Origin: Hetaerina americana
Taxonomy: Eukaryota > Arthropoda > Insecta > Odonata > Calopterygidae
Length of the DNA: 64,000 bases
Assembly (NCBI GenBank): GCA_022747635.1
Contig: JAKTNV010000007.1
Span: 6,785,997-6,849,996, forward strand
Direction: 5' to 3'
Part shown: one piece after another, positions 44,922-56,689 of the stretch
Layout of the letters: the number at the start of each line of letters is the position of its first letter
How positions within the stretch are numbered: position 1 is the stretch's first letter
The notes under the pieces: model-generated
What the model saw: only the letters and a program-made list of their open reading frames with translations
What the model was told of the DNA's origin: nothing
The model's database searches: none
Program-made: the position numbers and the translations under genes

Positions 44922-46665
44922 CATCTGCATCTACTTAATACCCCGCAAGCCGCGGCAAGGGCGTGTGGCGGGAGGTGTTAGGACATCACCCGTAATTAAG
45001 AAAGAAAAAAAACCACATGCAAAAGCCATAAATTTATACTATTCACAAACAAAACATGGCATACATTCATGCAAGAACACTTAAACCCCACATACATACA
45101 AACACTCGAACTACCAGCCAACATACACATGCACCTGAAAGTATACCTAACATCTTTGCAATGCTTAATTTTGTTCCGACTTGTAAATTCAATGTTTTTA
45201 ATATTTCAAAAGAGACTTCGGTTTCTTACTATTATAATTTCTGATTGTTCGGGGAAAGAATGAGTATTTGTACCTATCTGCCCTGGAATCTATCACCCTT
45301 AGTTTTTCTTTGTAGTCTGATCTACCTAAGTAGTGTGGGTCCATTATAATTCCTTCAGTGTCATGGTGAAACTCGTTTGTTCTGAACCTTTCTAAAAGTC
45401 TAAGTCTCACTTGTTCTCTCCGCACTTCAAGTGGTTCCCAGGCTAAATCCCCTAAGGGACCTGTCACACTTGTGTTCTTATTATAACAATTTTTAACGAA
45501 TATAGCGGATTTTCTCTGTACTTTATCTAATTCTGTTTGCCAAATTTTCTCCCAAGGATTCCTAATACTTGCGGAATATTCCAAATGAGGTCTTATCAGA
45601 GGAAAATAACACCTCTCTTTAACTTTCTCATTACATTTCCCCACCACCCGTTTTATGAAACCGAGTTTCTTTTAAGAGGATCTGCATATTGTCCTGATAT
45701 GTGCTCCCCATGTAAGGCGTGGTGTTAGAACTACCCCCAAATATTTAACTTGATTGGCCGTAGTCAGTACTGAACCCTCCATTTCGTAGTTTATGTCCTG
45801 TTCGTCGTTTCCTTTGTTCCAAAATTTCAAAACTGCACATTTATCTATATTAAGCATTAATCCCCATTTATTGCACCATTCTGAGATTGTGTCTAAGTCT
45901 CTAGAGAGTAGCTCGCGATCTAGTTGGCACCTTAATTCCCTGTATACCACCGTGTCGTCAGCATATTGCCTCAGATTGCTGCAAACGTATGCTCTTAAGT
46001 CTTTAATGTATATTAAGAACAGAAGAAAGCCTATTACCCCTCCCTGGAGGACACCCGAAGTTACAACTCTATCCGTTGAGCATAACCCATCGACGACTAC
46101 TATTTGTTTGTTGCGATTTGACAAGAATTCTCTAATCCAATTAATAATATTCTCATTGATTCCATTGGATTAAGTTTGTGTAACAGTTTATTGTGAAGGA
46201 CTGTATCCAAGGCTATTTTGAAATTTAGGAATACTGCATCGACTTTCGCGTTGTTTTCTCCCAATCTAAGTATATTGTGAATGAAAAGACCTAGTTATGT
46301 TTCGCAAGATAGCTGATTCGCAAGATAAGTTGCTCTTCCTAAATCTGTGCTGGTTGTCGGTTAGTATTTTCCTACTATCATGAAATCTTATAATTTTAGT
46401 GACAATAATGTGTTCCAATATTTTACAAGAGATCGATGTTAAGGAAATGGGTCGGTAATTGGTTGGTTTATCCTAATCGCCGCCTTTACAGATGGGATTT
46501 ATATGGGCTAGCTCCCAGTCGCGAGGTACTGAGCCTTCTTCTATTGATTTTATAAAAACAATATGTAAAAACGGGGAAATGTCTTTAGCTAACTCCTTTA
46601 ATATTCTAGCAGGAATTTCTTCCGGATCAGGTGCTTTGTTTGTTTTAACTTCTTAAACTTAAAGT
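44922..46665 (-). mobile_element. CR1/L2-like LINE, long 5'-truncated copy
   Basis: Minus strand. From about 46665 the frame reads PEEIPARILKELAKDISPF, then DKPTNYRPISLTSISCKIL (RT block 1, about 46470), then HRFRKSNLSCESA. After frameshifts comes NWIREFLSNRNKQIVVVDG (46150). The frame 45672-46124 has SGVLQGGVIGFLLFLIYIKD and an intact YADD (residues 54-57). The frame 45198-45647 has IRPHLEYSASIRNPWEK, DKVQRKSAIFVKNCYNK and KYSFFPRTIRN. The 3' UTR and inverted hairpin block (45000-44945) end in a short CATCTGCATCTA tail at 44922. The GVPQGS motif reads GVLQGG. Three or more frame breaks make it inactive. Confidence 0.86.
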
Positions 46666-46675
46666 CTAACGTGTT

Positions 46676-46725
46676 TTCACCCCCTGCCACACACTCTAGC
46701 GGTGGCTTCCAGGGTACCAAGAAAA
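46676..46725 (+). mobile_element. LINE 3' tail block, second subfamily
   Basis: TTTTCACCCCCTGCCACACA..AGCGGTGGCTTCCAGGGTACC matches the hairpin block of the second subfamily (compare 44715-44755) on the plus strand, directly at the truncated 5' end of the minus-strand LINE. Confidence 0.6.
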
Positions 46726-46862
46726 GTTTAGAAAATCAAGCATGTGGTATCTTAAAAAGAGGACCTAATCATATGCAAATTACCCTTCTCGTGTTCATCC
46801 ACCACTAATTACGCGGGGGGGGGGGTCACCATCGAATTAACATTAATAATTCACATTATTAT

Positions 46863-46965
46863 GTACATCTACATCTACATAATTCCCCGCAAGCCGCCGC
46901 AAGGGCTTGTGGCGGGGGGTGTTCGGTCACAACCCGTAAAAAGGAACAGTAAAACATGTAAATAG
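46863..46965 (-). mobile_element. LINE 3' tail (CR1/L2-like)
   Basis: A TACATC repeat, then the inverted hairpin block CCGCAAGCCGCCGCAAGGGC and GGGGTGTTCGGTCAC, ending near AACATG. Tail-only insertion. Confidence 0.82.
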
Positions 46966-48270
46966 AAATGTTGCCAGCAACGTAGCAATATTCTGAAATT
47001 TACTAATGTCAGTTAATATTATATTTGAAAATTAATAACGAAATCAAAAACTACAAATAAAATGGTTTAATTTCTCCAATCGTACTTTGCATTATACTGT
47101 TAATTACATGTGCATTAATCGGTATTATTTTTGGCATTTATATTTAGTGAGTATAGTCCCGCCAATAGTGTCGTAGCGGCGTATAACGGTGTATTTTGTC
47201 CATTATATAGTAGTTTTCAAAATGTGACCACGGAGGAGTCGACCGCCATGCGTGGTTCCTATGACACGAGTCCACTCTCGTGTGTGTGTGCGTGCGTGTG
47301 TACGTGTGTGCTTGTGCGTGTGCAGTCACCGTTTCAATTCAGTTATCAACAATAAACAAATGCCGAATATCGAAAATGAATATAAATCGAAAGGGATTTA
47401 GTACATTGATTCGACATCCATTCACGCGCAAGCGTAGGCTTTGCAAGGTTTTTTTTATTGATATGTGTAATGTATGTGTGTACCGAGATAAATCATTTCC
47501 ACAGCCATTACATATTTGATCACAAGAAATGATACTCTTATCGACACATGGAGCTACAAGGGAATATCATTTCCGATTCTTGGGAATTCTTTGTGATTCA
47601 ATCACAAAGCGTTCCGTGTTTCCCGTGAGTGACAAGTGCATCACTGAAACTAGTGGATAAATACGATTGGTTTGAGTCAAGCACCAACACAGGCAGATGA
47701 AATAGCTTTACCCCGCATTCACCTGTAAGTCGATATTTCAGTGAAAAGGCTTAAGTAATTCACTGCCAACAGCAAACAGAAGAAATCCTTCATTCCTTCG
47801 TAAAAAGTCGTGTCCATGACCGGATGAATCATGCAATACGACAATTGAACTCCCAGAAAATAAAATAACGACCAATGCCCATAATCAAGAAATACACTAA
47901 TGACTAGTGGCTTGAGACCACAAGTCCTCGTGACGACTGGTGGCCTCATATGATACACACAGGATTCCAGATTGGACTTTTCCTCTAGAGCTAAACAAAC
48001 ATATAGCGTTCGTCTAATTCCGACTATCAATCTAATAAAAGATCAATTGATATTTCATAACAAATGAGATGTTACGGGGCTTGAATAGAAAGTACTGGTA
48101 ACAATTTTTTCCCGACTTGTTTGCGTGAAGTGCTGAATTCAGTCCGTCTGTTAAGGATGCGCTTGATCGAAGATCGTATTATTGGCATTGATAAGATGAC
48201 AGTGCATACGTCATTATAACTGATAACCTGATAGCCATTATAAAAAACTTTTGAAACGGCATCGCGACGA
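46966..48270. other. Noncoding DNA with a GT microsatellite
   Basis: An imperfect (GT)n/(GTGC)n run at 47279-47323 underlies ORFs on both strands. At 47583-47603 CTTTGTGATTCAATCACAAAG is a small perfect palindrome. 48120-48220 may be a decayed mariner HTH (IIGIDKMTVHT) preceding the 48.3 kb fragment, but the match is weak. Confidence 0.4.
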
Positions 48271-48274
48271 TTCC

Positions 48275-48535
48275 CCAACCCCCCTTACAGTCCCGACTTG
48301 GCAACAGCAGACTATTTCCTATTCCCAAAAGTGAAATCCTCTCTCCAAGGACACCACCCCAAAGAGCCGTCAAAGAAGCTTGCATGCGTACCCTTAAGGA
48401 CCTTCTGGAATCCGCCTACCAGGGAGCCATCGAGTCGTGGAAAAACCGCTCTGGCAAAAGTGTGTGTCGACGCTCAAGGGCTGTACGTGCTTTGAAGAAT
48501 ATTGAAGCATTGAAGCAATATTTGAAATAAATCTA
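48275..48535 (+). pseudogene. Mariner transposase C-terminal fragment
   Basis: Reads PPYSPDLATADYFLFPKVKS (third catalytic Asp intact in TADYFLF) at about 48280-48340. Then, with frame changes, KEACMRTLKDLLESAYQGAI and ESWKNRSGK, and finally the terminal CVDAQGLYV in another frame. AATAAA follows at 48527. The N-terminal two thirds are absent or unrecognisable. Confidence 0.75.
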
Positions 48536-49589
48536 TTTTTCCGAAACTTTTCCCGAAACTTTATATGCAAACCACGTATATTTGTCTATTAACCAATGAA
48601 TCATCCGAGAAAAAACTTTTTCATCCCGATAGAAGCATAATTTAAGTCGTTAATGTACATGAGAAAAAGTGAGCATTTAAACATCATGGTGAAAAGTTTT
48701 GAAGTGAAAAAACAGAAAAATTTCTTTAAACATTTTTGTTACCGTAAAAATACCTCAATTAGCAAATAATCTAAGTAATGGTAAGGCTCCTGGATTATAC
48801 TCCTTATTCAGCGCGTACTCGTAGCGAGGCAGAGATGCCAATTAACTGTAAAGGACTTCCGAATTGTGGTATAAGGTGCTCTCTTCATGCTGATCCTCTC
48901 ATTAAATCAATAAAGGTGAGGAGGTGGATGAGGAGGAGGGGTCTCCTTCTCCTCTGGCTAACAAAGCCAGGGTTTCCCGCTTCCTTCGCCATCGCGGTGC
49001 CTCGGTCGCTTAAGTAATTTCTCAAAGCGAGTGTTGCCGCACAGAACACTGCGGACTCCACCTCCACTCCAAAGATGTGAAGAATGATGGAAACAAAGTG
49101 GATGGAGCGAGAGACTAATGAAGAAATCCTTTATGGTGTGGGCGGTGAGGGGGGAGTAGTGGGGGTAGTAAGAGGATGGGGCGGAGAGAGAGAGAGAGAG
49201 GTGCAGAAGGGGATGAAAATTAATTGGGAGCGGCCCGAAGCACCATAGTTCACTGGAGGCCGGGATGAAGGGGGCCAGAGAGAAGGGACGAATCTCGGAG
49301 GAAGACCGGGGGTAAAATACGTACGGAGAAGACCGAGCCAGCGCAAGGATTTCGGAAGGAGTCGGAGGGATTGGCGAGGGAAACGTAGAGACACCAAACG
49401 TTGCACAAATAGTGGGAGGGGAGGGGGATCATAATGCAAATTGTCTCGTGAAATTTGGGCTTAAAGGGGTCGGAGGAAAAAAATCGACCAGATATTTTTA
49501 AATTAAGGGATATTTCGTGAAATAAGTTACCGTATTTGTAGAATCTATGTGGTTTAACGATAATATTTATCATAACGTACATTAGTAAA
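48536..49589. other. Noncoding DNA with a GA-rich patch
   Basis: 49110-49440 is GA/G-rich with (GA)n at 49183-49200 and antisense Pro/Ser/Leu-rich ORFs that are artefacts of composition. The rest is AT-rich without signatures. Confidence 0.45.
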
Positions 49590-50085
49590 ACATTATTAAA
49601 TGTAAATTGCTGTAATGTGCTTATCTGAGGATGTCAAAGACATATTACAGGTCCCGACTAATCATGGTAATCAGATTACCACCATAAAATCAGGGATATT
49701 TATTTATAGTTTAAGGGATTGATGTAAAATGTCGTTTTTTCCTCGGACCATTAGAGATCAAAAAAGATATGACAGCAATCGCGTAAGGGATACTTAGAAT
49801 TGGTAGTGTATATATTTTTCGATATACTCCATGTTATTTTTTTTATTTATTAGGCCCATCCACTTAATATTTCTCCAGCATGATTTGAATATACGTATTC
49901 TGTTATTTAATATTGTTGTATGTAAGTACTTTCTTTCATGTGATTAACCTTTCTCGAGTGCATGATCAAACTAATATTTTTAGAGGTAATATGACTGGGA
50001 TTGTGCATTCATGGCTGGTGAAATAACACCCCCCGCCACACGCCCTTCCGGCGGCTGGCGGAGTGTTGTGCAGATGTAAGTAGTA
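49590..50085 (+). mobile_element. CR1/L2-like LINE 3' end
   Basis: A short coding remnant (49626-49790) reads LSEDVKDILQVPTNHGNQ and then SFFPRTIRDQKRYD, aligning with the last 60 residues of the 32.6-33.5 kb RT frame (TEVSQIIRTPTY.., SFFPRTIRD). About 200 bp of diverged 3' UTR follows, then AACACCCCCCGCCACACGCC..GGCGGCTGGCGG and CAGATGTAAG. No GATGTA array beyond one unit. Confidence 0.75.
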
Positions 50086-50171
50086 GTTTCTTGCTGAAAT
50101 ACTACACGTATAATCATTCTAGATAAAATTATGCTCATTTTGACGTAAATTTTATAATTCCTTGAAAATGC

Positions 50172-50856
50172 GAGCGCTGTCCAGAAAGTAACCTCCGTTT
50201 TCGTGTAGCGTGAAAATGACTGGAGGGAGCCGGATGATCGCTGCATTGATGAACACAGTACGTCAGCACGTCTCGTTCTGCAGTGGCTGGAAGGTCGCGT
50301 CGTTTGTCGTTTGTTTACAATAACGAGTCAAAATTAACTATACAATCGATATTCATCTGTGGCAAATATTGAAGTCCGTTCAGTGATAAGATTGTTACCG
50401 ATAAAAAAGATTTCAAAGCTGCAGACATTCATCATTGGGAAATTTGTGCTCTTTTTGGACCAAATGTGATGAGGGACAGAAGTTGTGCGACAGTGCTGTT
50501 GATTGTTTAAGAGCGGAGATAAATGTCCGTGATGATGTTGACAGAAGTTGCCGCCCTCCGTCTGTGGTGAACAATGAACTGCACCTGAAAATGAATGCAA
50601 AAGTTCGTGTAAACCGGCATTTTACGATACATGAAATATTTAGCAAGTTTTCCATAGATTTCTATGACTCTGTTGCACATAAATATGACTGAAAAGTTAT
50701 TATACGACATGTTTTGTGTTCGTCTCGACGAGGAACTTCAATATGCTGTAATCGGTTGGCTTCGATTTCAGGTGGCAGAATTTGATGCTGAAGAAATTGG
50801 AAAACTACTTCAGAGATATGAAAAATGTTTAAATCTTTTTGGCGAATATGTATAAT
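50172..50856 (+). pseudogene. Mariner element, internally deleted (family M-C)
   Basis: The left end CGAGCGCTGTCCAGAAAGTA resembles a mariner TIR. The N-terminal coding part is visible near 50372-50530 in shifted frames (NIEVRSVIRF, KAADIHH, VRQCC, LFKSGDKCP). The frame 50435-50692 then carries the second HTH region: PPSVVNNELHLKMNAKVRVN and RHFTIHEIFSKFS. It joins directly to the C-terminal end in frame 50664-50855 (LDEELQYAVIGWLRFQVAEF and KLLQRYEKCLNLFGEYV). The whole catalytic core (all three Asp) is deleted. No right TIR was found. Confidence 0.78.
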
Positions 50857-51132
50857 ATAGCAGAGATACCGACCGTCCGTTATCTCGGTCCGACTTGACC
50901 GTCTAAATTACTGCGTCCAGCTGAAGCTGTTTACAGCATGCGTCTATTGAGGTGAGTTTCTATTTTTATTTACTTCATGTTAATTTGTTTGCTTGTATTA
51001 TTATTATTTTTTTTATTATTCTTGTTGATATCTTTTTAATTTTCTCTGCTATATTTTATTTTTTATTTTGTTAAACTAGTATAAGCATTTTTCCCTTTTT
51101 TTATTCTTCCTTGGTTAAGTTTTTATGTAAAT

Positions 51133-51480
51133 TCAGTGTGGCACAGGGACATGTGCTGTTGTTCCTATTTTAGGTCTCTTGTGCGTTGTCAAGTCTCCAG
51201 GAGAGTAACTCCATTGGTCTATCAAGAGGGGATTTTCGGTGCTTCGTAATGAAGCATCCATGTCCGTAGCCATCTTTTTTGCGATGGTCAGGATTGACGT
51301 TAAATTGAGGTCCTTTCTCAGCTCGCTGTTTCTAATGAACCATGGGGCTCCGACGAATCTCCTAACGATTTTATTCTCCGTCGATTGTATTTTGTTAAGG
51401 TAAGTTTTAGCAGCTTGTAGCCATACTGGCGCTGCATAGGTTAGTAGAGGACGGATCAGTATGTATGGGATGAAAACTAT
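51133..51480 (-). pseudogene. Jockey-like LINE RT C-terminal fragment
   Basis: An open stretch of 115 codons without an ATG start. It reads YILIRPLLTYAAPVWLQAAK, YLNKIQSTENKIVRRFVGA, PWFIRNSELRKDLNLTSIL and ends with a stop after HVPVPH at 51133. This is the conserved region after the RT thumb of jockey-clade LINEs (RPxLTYAxPVW, NxxLRxxxGAPWFxRN). A stop at about 51487 limits it upstream. It has no disabling mutation inside, but lacks the RT catalytic domain. It is a different clade from the CR1/L2-like and RTE elements. Confidence 0.8.
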
Positions 51481-51689
51481 GAATATTCTTTATCTATGTC
51501 AATGTATTTTTATAGCATAACGGAGTGTACTTTATGCACAGCTCTCGCATAACAAACTATAATAAAATAAAAACCTAAACGTGTTCAGATTGGAGTGGGT
51601 CCGATTTGATGGGGGTGTTTGACTGGTTTGGTGGGAAGGTATGGAGTTGGGGGAGGGAGGTGGTAGCCTTTTCTTCTACGCAGTCACAG

Positions 51690-51830
51690 CAGTTAGCCGA
51701 CCCCGGAGGCGGAGGGGTGACGTTCTTGAGGGCCATCCTAGAGGTCGGGAGTTCGATTCCCGCCTAGGCGAGTTTTTCTCGACCTGGGGCATGGGTGTTT
51801 GCATTTGTCCGCAATCTAATATTTAGAGCG
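51690..51830 (+). mobile_element. tRNA-derived SINE-like element
   Basis: A-box-like GCAGTTAGCCGACCCCGGAG, then the B box GGGAGTTCGATTCCCG at about 51748-51763, then a body with TTTTTCTCGACCTGGGGCAT and GGGTGTTTGCATTTGTCC. The B-box and following CTGGGxxxGGGTGTTTG motif are common in arthropod tRNA SINEs (family memory, not searched). Single copy in the window. Confidence 0.55.
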
Positions 51831-54016
51831 CATGGAGGTTTTCAGTGGAGCCCCGTGAAATACGCGGAAGTCAAACCCACTTCAAGTTTCTATCCGTGGC
51901 ACTTCGATGGTCGAGGCCAATCAGCCGATATCGATAAAATGAAACCGTTAATGATGGATGACCTCACAATGTTCAGAGGACGGAGAATTACTGGACCAAA
52001 TTACTGCTACATCAAATGCAAACAAATAAATTAAAACAGGTATTAATCAAAAAATATGAAATCAATGTCCTTAATTTAGAAACCACTCAATTGAAACTGT
52101 TCCTTGTGACTAATATACTGCTCACGAGATCGTTCGATCTTAAAACCGCGTCATTCCCCTCGACAGCGAACGGCTCGTCGGTTGTGGCTCACCGCAAAAA
52201 CTCCCTACAACCCAGCTATTGAAATTACACTTCGAACCGTAGTTTACGGAGTGACTAGTACCATTTAATGGGCTGCAACGCGAAGGGCATCGCTTCCAAA
52301 TGCCATTGGCACCACCGGAAATTCATCCTCACACTCCCCCCCCCTCTGTTTCTCTGGAACCACGTTATTCTCTATCCCGACGCCTCCCGCGCGGGTGAGT
52401 CCGGAACGGAAGGGCACAAAAACACCCACCAACCTACAGGGCTTGTACAGGCGCCGCTCAACGCGAGAGGACATCTACACCGACCCCTAATGGTATTACG
52501 AGAATGGCCGTCGAAGTGAATGCGAAGACAGTGGCCGGAATTCCTCAATTTTTAAACCAAGCTGGATGTAAGAATTAAACTTTCGAGCATAGGAATAACA
52601 GAATTAAACATACCTGAGGGAAAACGATAATGGCCACAACACGTCGTGAAGGTTGAATGCAAAAGATGGCTCGCGCTCATTTTTTAGGGCAAATTGTCAA
52701 GTCAGAGGGAGAGCAAGGTTCAAAATCACGAACTAATAAGAGAGGTGTAAATGAATTGGAGACCTCATTGGTCGACTGAAAGGAAACATGAGGATATCTA
52801 ATCGGTCGGATTTGGTAAAATACGCCATTTTGAGTTATACAGGGATTTCGTAAGTCATACCCACGTACTGTTCCAGCGTTGACCGAAAACCGAACTTGAA
52901 TGACCTCACGTATGGGAATAATCTCGATCTCCTTAAAAGGCGATTTATTTTGAATGTGCCTTTGTTCGTTGGCGAACATGCAGAGGTAAAAAAATAAGCG
53001 ATGAAATATGAGTGGTGAACTTGAAAAGTTTGCATATGTTTCGCTGAAGTGACAACTATAAAATATTTCACAAAAATAATTAATATGGCTATTTCATTAC
53101 GACGATCTTTCAATTTAACATTTTTCCCATGGAGAGTAAACTTTTTCCATCGGCCTCCATCATTGGACAAAAAACAAAAAATGCTCAGTGTGCATCAGTA
53201 CGACCTCTCACGAAATACCTAAAAAAAGAAGACATTTAATTTTAATAAAAAAATTAACACAGATAACGGCAAAAGAAAAGCAGATCTAAATCGTCAGACG
53301 GTAGATTTTTATCTTAAGTAATAGCAATCCATTTTGAAATCCTGAAATGGTTTCAGCATTCTTCCAGTGTTCCGAAGGTCAGACTTGAAAGGGAAGCAGG
53401 GGTCCGAGGGCAAATAAGGGGAAAACCCTATTCGTTTTTAAATCAAAGTAATGAATGAAAAACTAATGATAACGAGAAGCATCGTGATGAAGAATTACTC
53501 ATAAGGTATTTCAATTTAGCGTGCCTGAATTGTTCTTCAGAGAATACTCTCGAATTCAGTAGAGATTAAAAACAATAAAGGGCACGTTGATTGCCGAAAA
53601 GAAACGAAGCAAATCGAATTCAGTTGACTTCTTGACCCTTGGCTTCAAAACTTCCAGTCTCAAGCACAAGAGCATCGTAATTTCTTAAATTTCAGGAGAT
53701 GCCGTTTCGTTGCAAATTCACGTCCGCGATCGCAATTATGAATACCAGTGAAACCGTCGGCCGAAACCACAGTTATCAACCCAAAGGCTAGGTTTATAAT
53801 GCCAAGCAATTCTACAATAGAAATCTCAAAATTCTATTTATTCTATTCTATTAAATTACATTATGACAATATAAATACTAGTGCAAGGTATTTATAACAA
53901 AATTTGTACTATATCAATGCATACAGCAACTTTTAATGTTATAATTTAATCGTAATTGATCGTAAATCAATCTTATATTTTCAATTGGACTGATAATCAT
54001 TCAGAAGCCTTTTAAT
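51831..54016. other. Noncoding DNA, nothing firm
   Basis: Mixed to AT-rich. A poly-C run lies near 52337. Frames of 100 and 111 codons (52677-52979, 52835-53170, minus) are unrecognised. At 53772-53800 TTATCAACCCAAAGGCTAGG resembles the end of the SINE at 55.13 kb. A TTCTATT repeat occurs at 53832-53855. Confidence 0.4.
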
Positions 54017-54494
54017 GGACTACAACCTTGACGTGATGGAAGGACCTGTGCGTTCTGATGACCTCCAGACCTGTGCTGGCGTCAACAATGATAATTGCTC
54101 CAGGTAGGGTCAGTCGTCGGGTCGGAATTCGACGAAAGGATGTCCACTTAGCGTCCGTTCCTCAGTGTGACGGAAAGCTAAGGCGTCCGACCGCAGAGGA
54201 GCTACCAGCTGACTGTCGGTGTGACGTTAATAGCATCATTGAGGAAGCCAAAGGTAAAAATAATCGATTATTCATCCAGAGGTAGTTAGCGGGGACAAGA
54301 GAATGACAATGAGTCATCACATGAAATACTTGCAGAGCGAAATCAAGTAGAGAAATACTATATACAGCGGAGGGTAAGGAAGCCAGTAACTAGTTGCAAA
54401 AATAATGAACAAAAGGATAAGAAGAAGCGTAGTAAACATAGAGGAGATAAGTGATTGAATGGTTTCAGTTAAAATAAAAGTGAAACCGACGAAA
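54017..54494 (+). mobile_element. RTE LINE 5' fragment with deletions
   Basis: Starts GGACTACAACCTTGACGTGA, aligned with the 5' start of the 41.9 kb element, and follows its 5' UTR to GCATCATTGAGGAAGCC (54232-54248). It then skips into the endonuclease coding region: TAGTTAGCGGGG, ACTATATACAGCGGAGGGTA, and a stretch equivalent to the element's RNVVNIEQVTD and EIKAEPTNL regions (AAGCGTAGTAAACATAGAGG, GTGAAACCGACGAAATTG). It stops at 54494 where a SINE-like repeat begins. No RT. Confidence 0.75.
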
Positions 54495-54640
54495 TTGATC
54501 GGTAGTTTCAAGAAACTGCGGGAGATGGCGCGACAATAAATCTTAACGGAGTCATCCGATAAATTTGCATTACCATTCAACAATTACCGGTCAATGCGAA
54601 CCATTTTTACACTCTGATGTTTTCGTATTTTTGATCAGTA
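54495..54640 (+). mobile_element. SINE-like repeat related to the 29.1 kb palindrome
   Basis: Head AAGAAACTGCGGGAGATGGC..TTAACGGAGTCATCCG and end GCGAACCATTTTTACACTCT..TTGATCAGTATTAT match the outer parts of the element at 29.09-29.40 kb. The tRNA-like palindromic middle is absent. TTGATC(A/G)GTA occurs at both ends (54495-54504, 54631-54640). It interrupts or abuts the RTE fragment. Confidence 0.65.
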
Positions 54641-55129
54641 TTATGGTTAAGATTATCGGCCCAATGCTTGTTCAACGCTTTCCCCTGGATTACCACATCC
54701 CACTGGTTTTTACTTGTATGCCTGAGTGTATGCAGCTCTTTATATACCACTTGATTCCGTTGCAAGAAACTGCTCTAATAAGTCCATACCCCGAAGAGGT
54801 TTTTTATCCTATAACGGGGTTTCCGTGTTGTTTTTGTTATGTTTACATATTGTTTTTATATATCTTGAACTCTGTACTCTAAAAATACGGAAATAAAAAC
54901 CTTTATTACTGAAGTCCATAATAGCTTACTTAATTATATCACAATAGCATATCAATTTATTTGTATACATAGTATTTATTTATCCTCTACCTTCAGGTCC
55001 TCACATTAGGGGGCGATATGGGGGATGCCTTTCTGGCGGAACATGCTGGGCTATGTGCAAAATAATTATCTTTAATATATGCTATTATGTAATGTTTAAT
55101 AAATTTTATTAAAAGATTAAACACAGTAA
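54641..55129. other. AT-rich noncoding DNA
   Basis: Hydrophobic 105-codon plus frame (54565-54882) has no recognisable signature and overlaps the repeat above. Nothing else seen. Confidence 0.4.
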
Positions 55130-55390
55130 TCAACCCGAAGGTCGGTTTAGTTGTTGATGGTAGAGTTCACCCAGTATTAAGCCCTATACGGCGTGTGCAA
55201 TTCACACATCAGGGTAGGGGGGCCAGTTCCTTTCCCTGTACCGGTTATGGTTTCCCAGGAAGATCTGGTACCCGAAAAATCACTTTAGCTTGGGTGGAGC
55301 TGCAGGTGCCCAGAGTGCTTTGCCCGGGAATCTAACCCGAGACCCTCGGGTCAGCAGTCCCGACAGACCCACTGGACTACCGTGACCCAT
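55130..55390 (-). mobile_element. tRNA-derived SINE (family S2)
   Basis: On the minus strand, the head from about 55390 reads GGGTCACGGTAGTCCAGTGG (A box) and GGGTCTCGGGTTAGATTCCC (B box, about 55330). It is followed by a body that ends AACCGACCTTCGGGTTGATT near 55133. Head, B-box spacing and length fit a tRNA SINE. A possible end fragment lies at 53.77 kb. Confidence 0.65.
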
Positions 55391-55679
55391 TAAAAGATTA
55401 CGACGGTAAATTTACGACTTATTCGCCTCAACGAGTAGCAAAAGCATATCGTAGCTGAAAGAGCTATTCAGAGATATTTGTCACGGGACATAACCCATGA
55501 CCCGTAGGCAGCAGTCGCAAGGCTGGAGGCAACTGAGAGCACCCGCACCAATTATATGTGATGGGTGTGTAATTTGCAGTTATTTTAGGAAATCAGGAAG
55601 GGAACCCACTCATTACTAAGCTCGAGTTCATTCTATAAAGGCGCCAAAAGTGACAATCCCACAGTTTAAGTAGTTTTTA

Positions 55680-55965
55680 GGGGAGGCGACCGACAGCTAA
55701 GGTCATTTGCGCCATAGGGGATGGACAGGAAAGGATGAAGGGTGGAGAGAAACCCGGCGTCGGCATTAGCCAACTCTTTACGAAAGGCGCCAAGGGGTCC
55801 GCAGCTTAACGTCCCATCCGACGGACTCACTCAAAGTGCCCTCCACAAAGCACCTCAAGTAGGGATCGAGATACCTCTGAAAAATATTCAACACCGCCGG
55901 GATTTGAACCCGAGCCCTCAGGGTGGGAAGCCAGTACGTTAGCCCCCGCACATTTCTCAATCCCT
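55680..55965 (-). mobile_element. tRNA-derived SINE (family S1, copy 2)
   Basis: On the minus strand the head contains GGGGGCTAACGTACTGGC and the B box CGGGTTCAAATCCCG (about 55898-55912), then the body with CGGATGGGACGTTAAGCTGC and GACCTTAGCTGTCGGTCGCC. It aligns with the copy at 27.36-27.65 kb. Confidence 0.78.
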
Positions 55966-56689
55966 GCCCACAGTTTAATAATTCCCTTTTGGATCGCTTA
56001 TGACTGGGTCACGACCATGGAAATCCACAATTATTTTCATTCATTCCATGAAAAAAACTTTAAAACTGAAAAGTAAAATTTAAGTAACAACTAAATATTT
56101 CAATTATCTTTCTATTACTACAGGATATAATGCGTACGTGCAAGCAGCTAAAAATTCTGAACGCTTATAAAATAAACAATTCAATGAAAGAAAATGAAGT
56201 CCAATTAAATCGCCAGTGACTGTCAAATTTTTTACCATGTGGCTCTGGTTCGAAATGTAGATTGGTCGATATGAATGAAGTGCGACAACAAGGGAAGCTA
56301 TTTCATTCTAAACCTATTGATCAAAATACTCAGCCGAATGTGATTTTGATGGCGAGACAAAGTATTTCCAGGAAAAGGCTTTTGATCCAGCAGCAGTTTC
56401 GCCTAGAGCAGTATTCCGTCCCAAATAAGAGGAGAAAATGCCATCCATCCCACGCAAAAATTCATTTCAGCAACAGATAGGTATAGCACTAGAAGTAATG
56501 ATAAAATTGCCTTCATAACTTGAAAAAACGGACATTAAGCATGTCACATCGGTTTGAGGTGATATCAGGAGGAGACGTTGTACATGTCCATGTGGTAGCG
56601 GAAGCTCGCATTCTTACTTTTCAAATTTTAGCTTGCACGTTATTGGATAATTTCTAACTCCACCCTAAGCTGCAATTGTTTTTTATTTG
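55966..56689. other. Noncoding DNA, nothing recognised
   Basis: AT-rich. A 72-codon frame at 56262-56480 (Gln/Arg/Lys-rich) was examined and not recognised. Confidence 0.45.
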
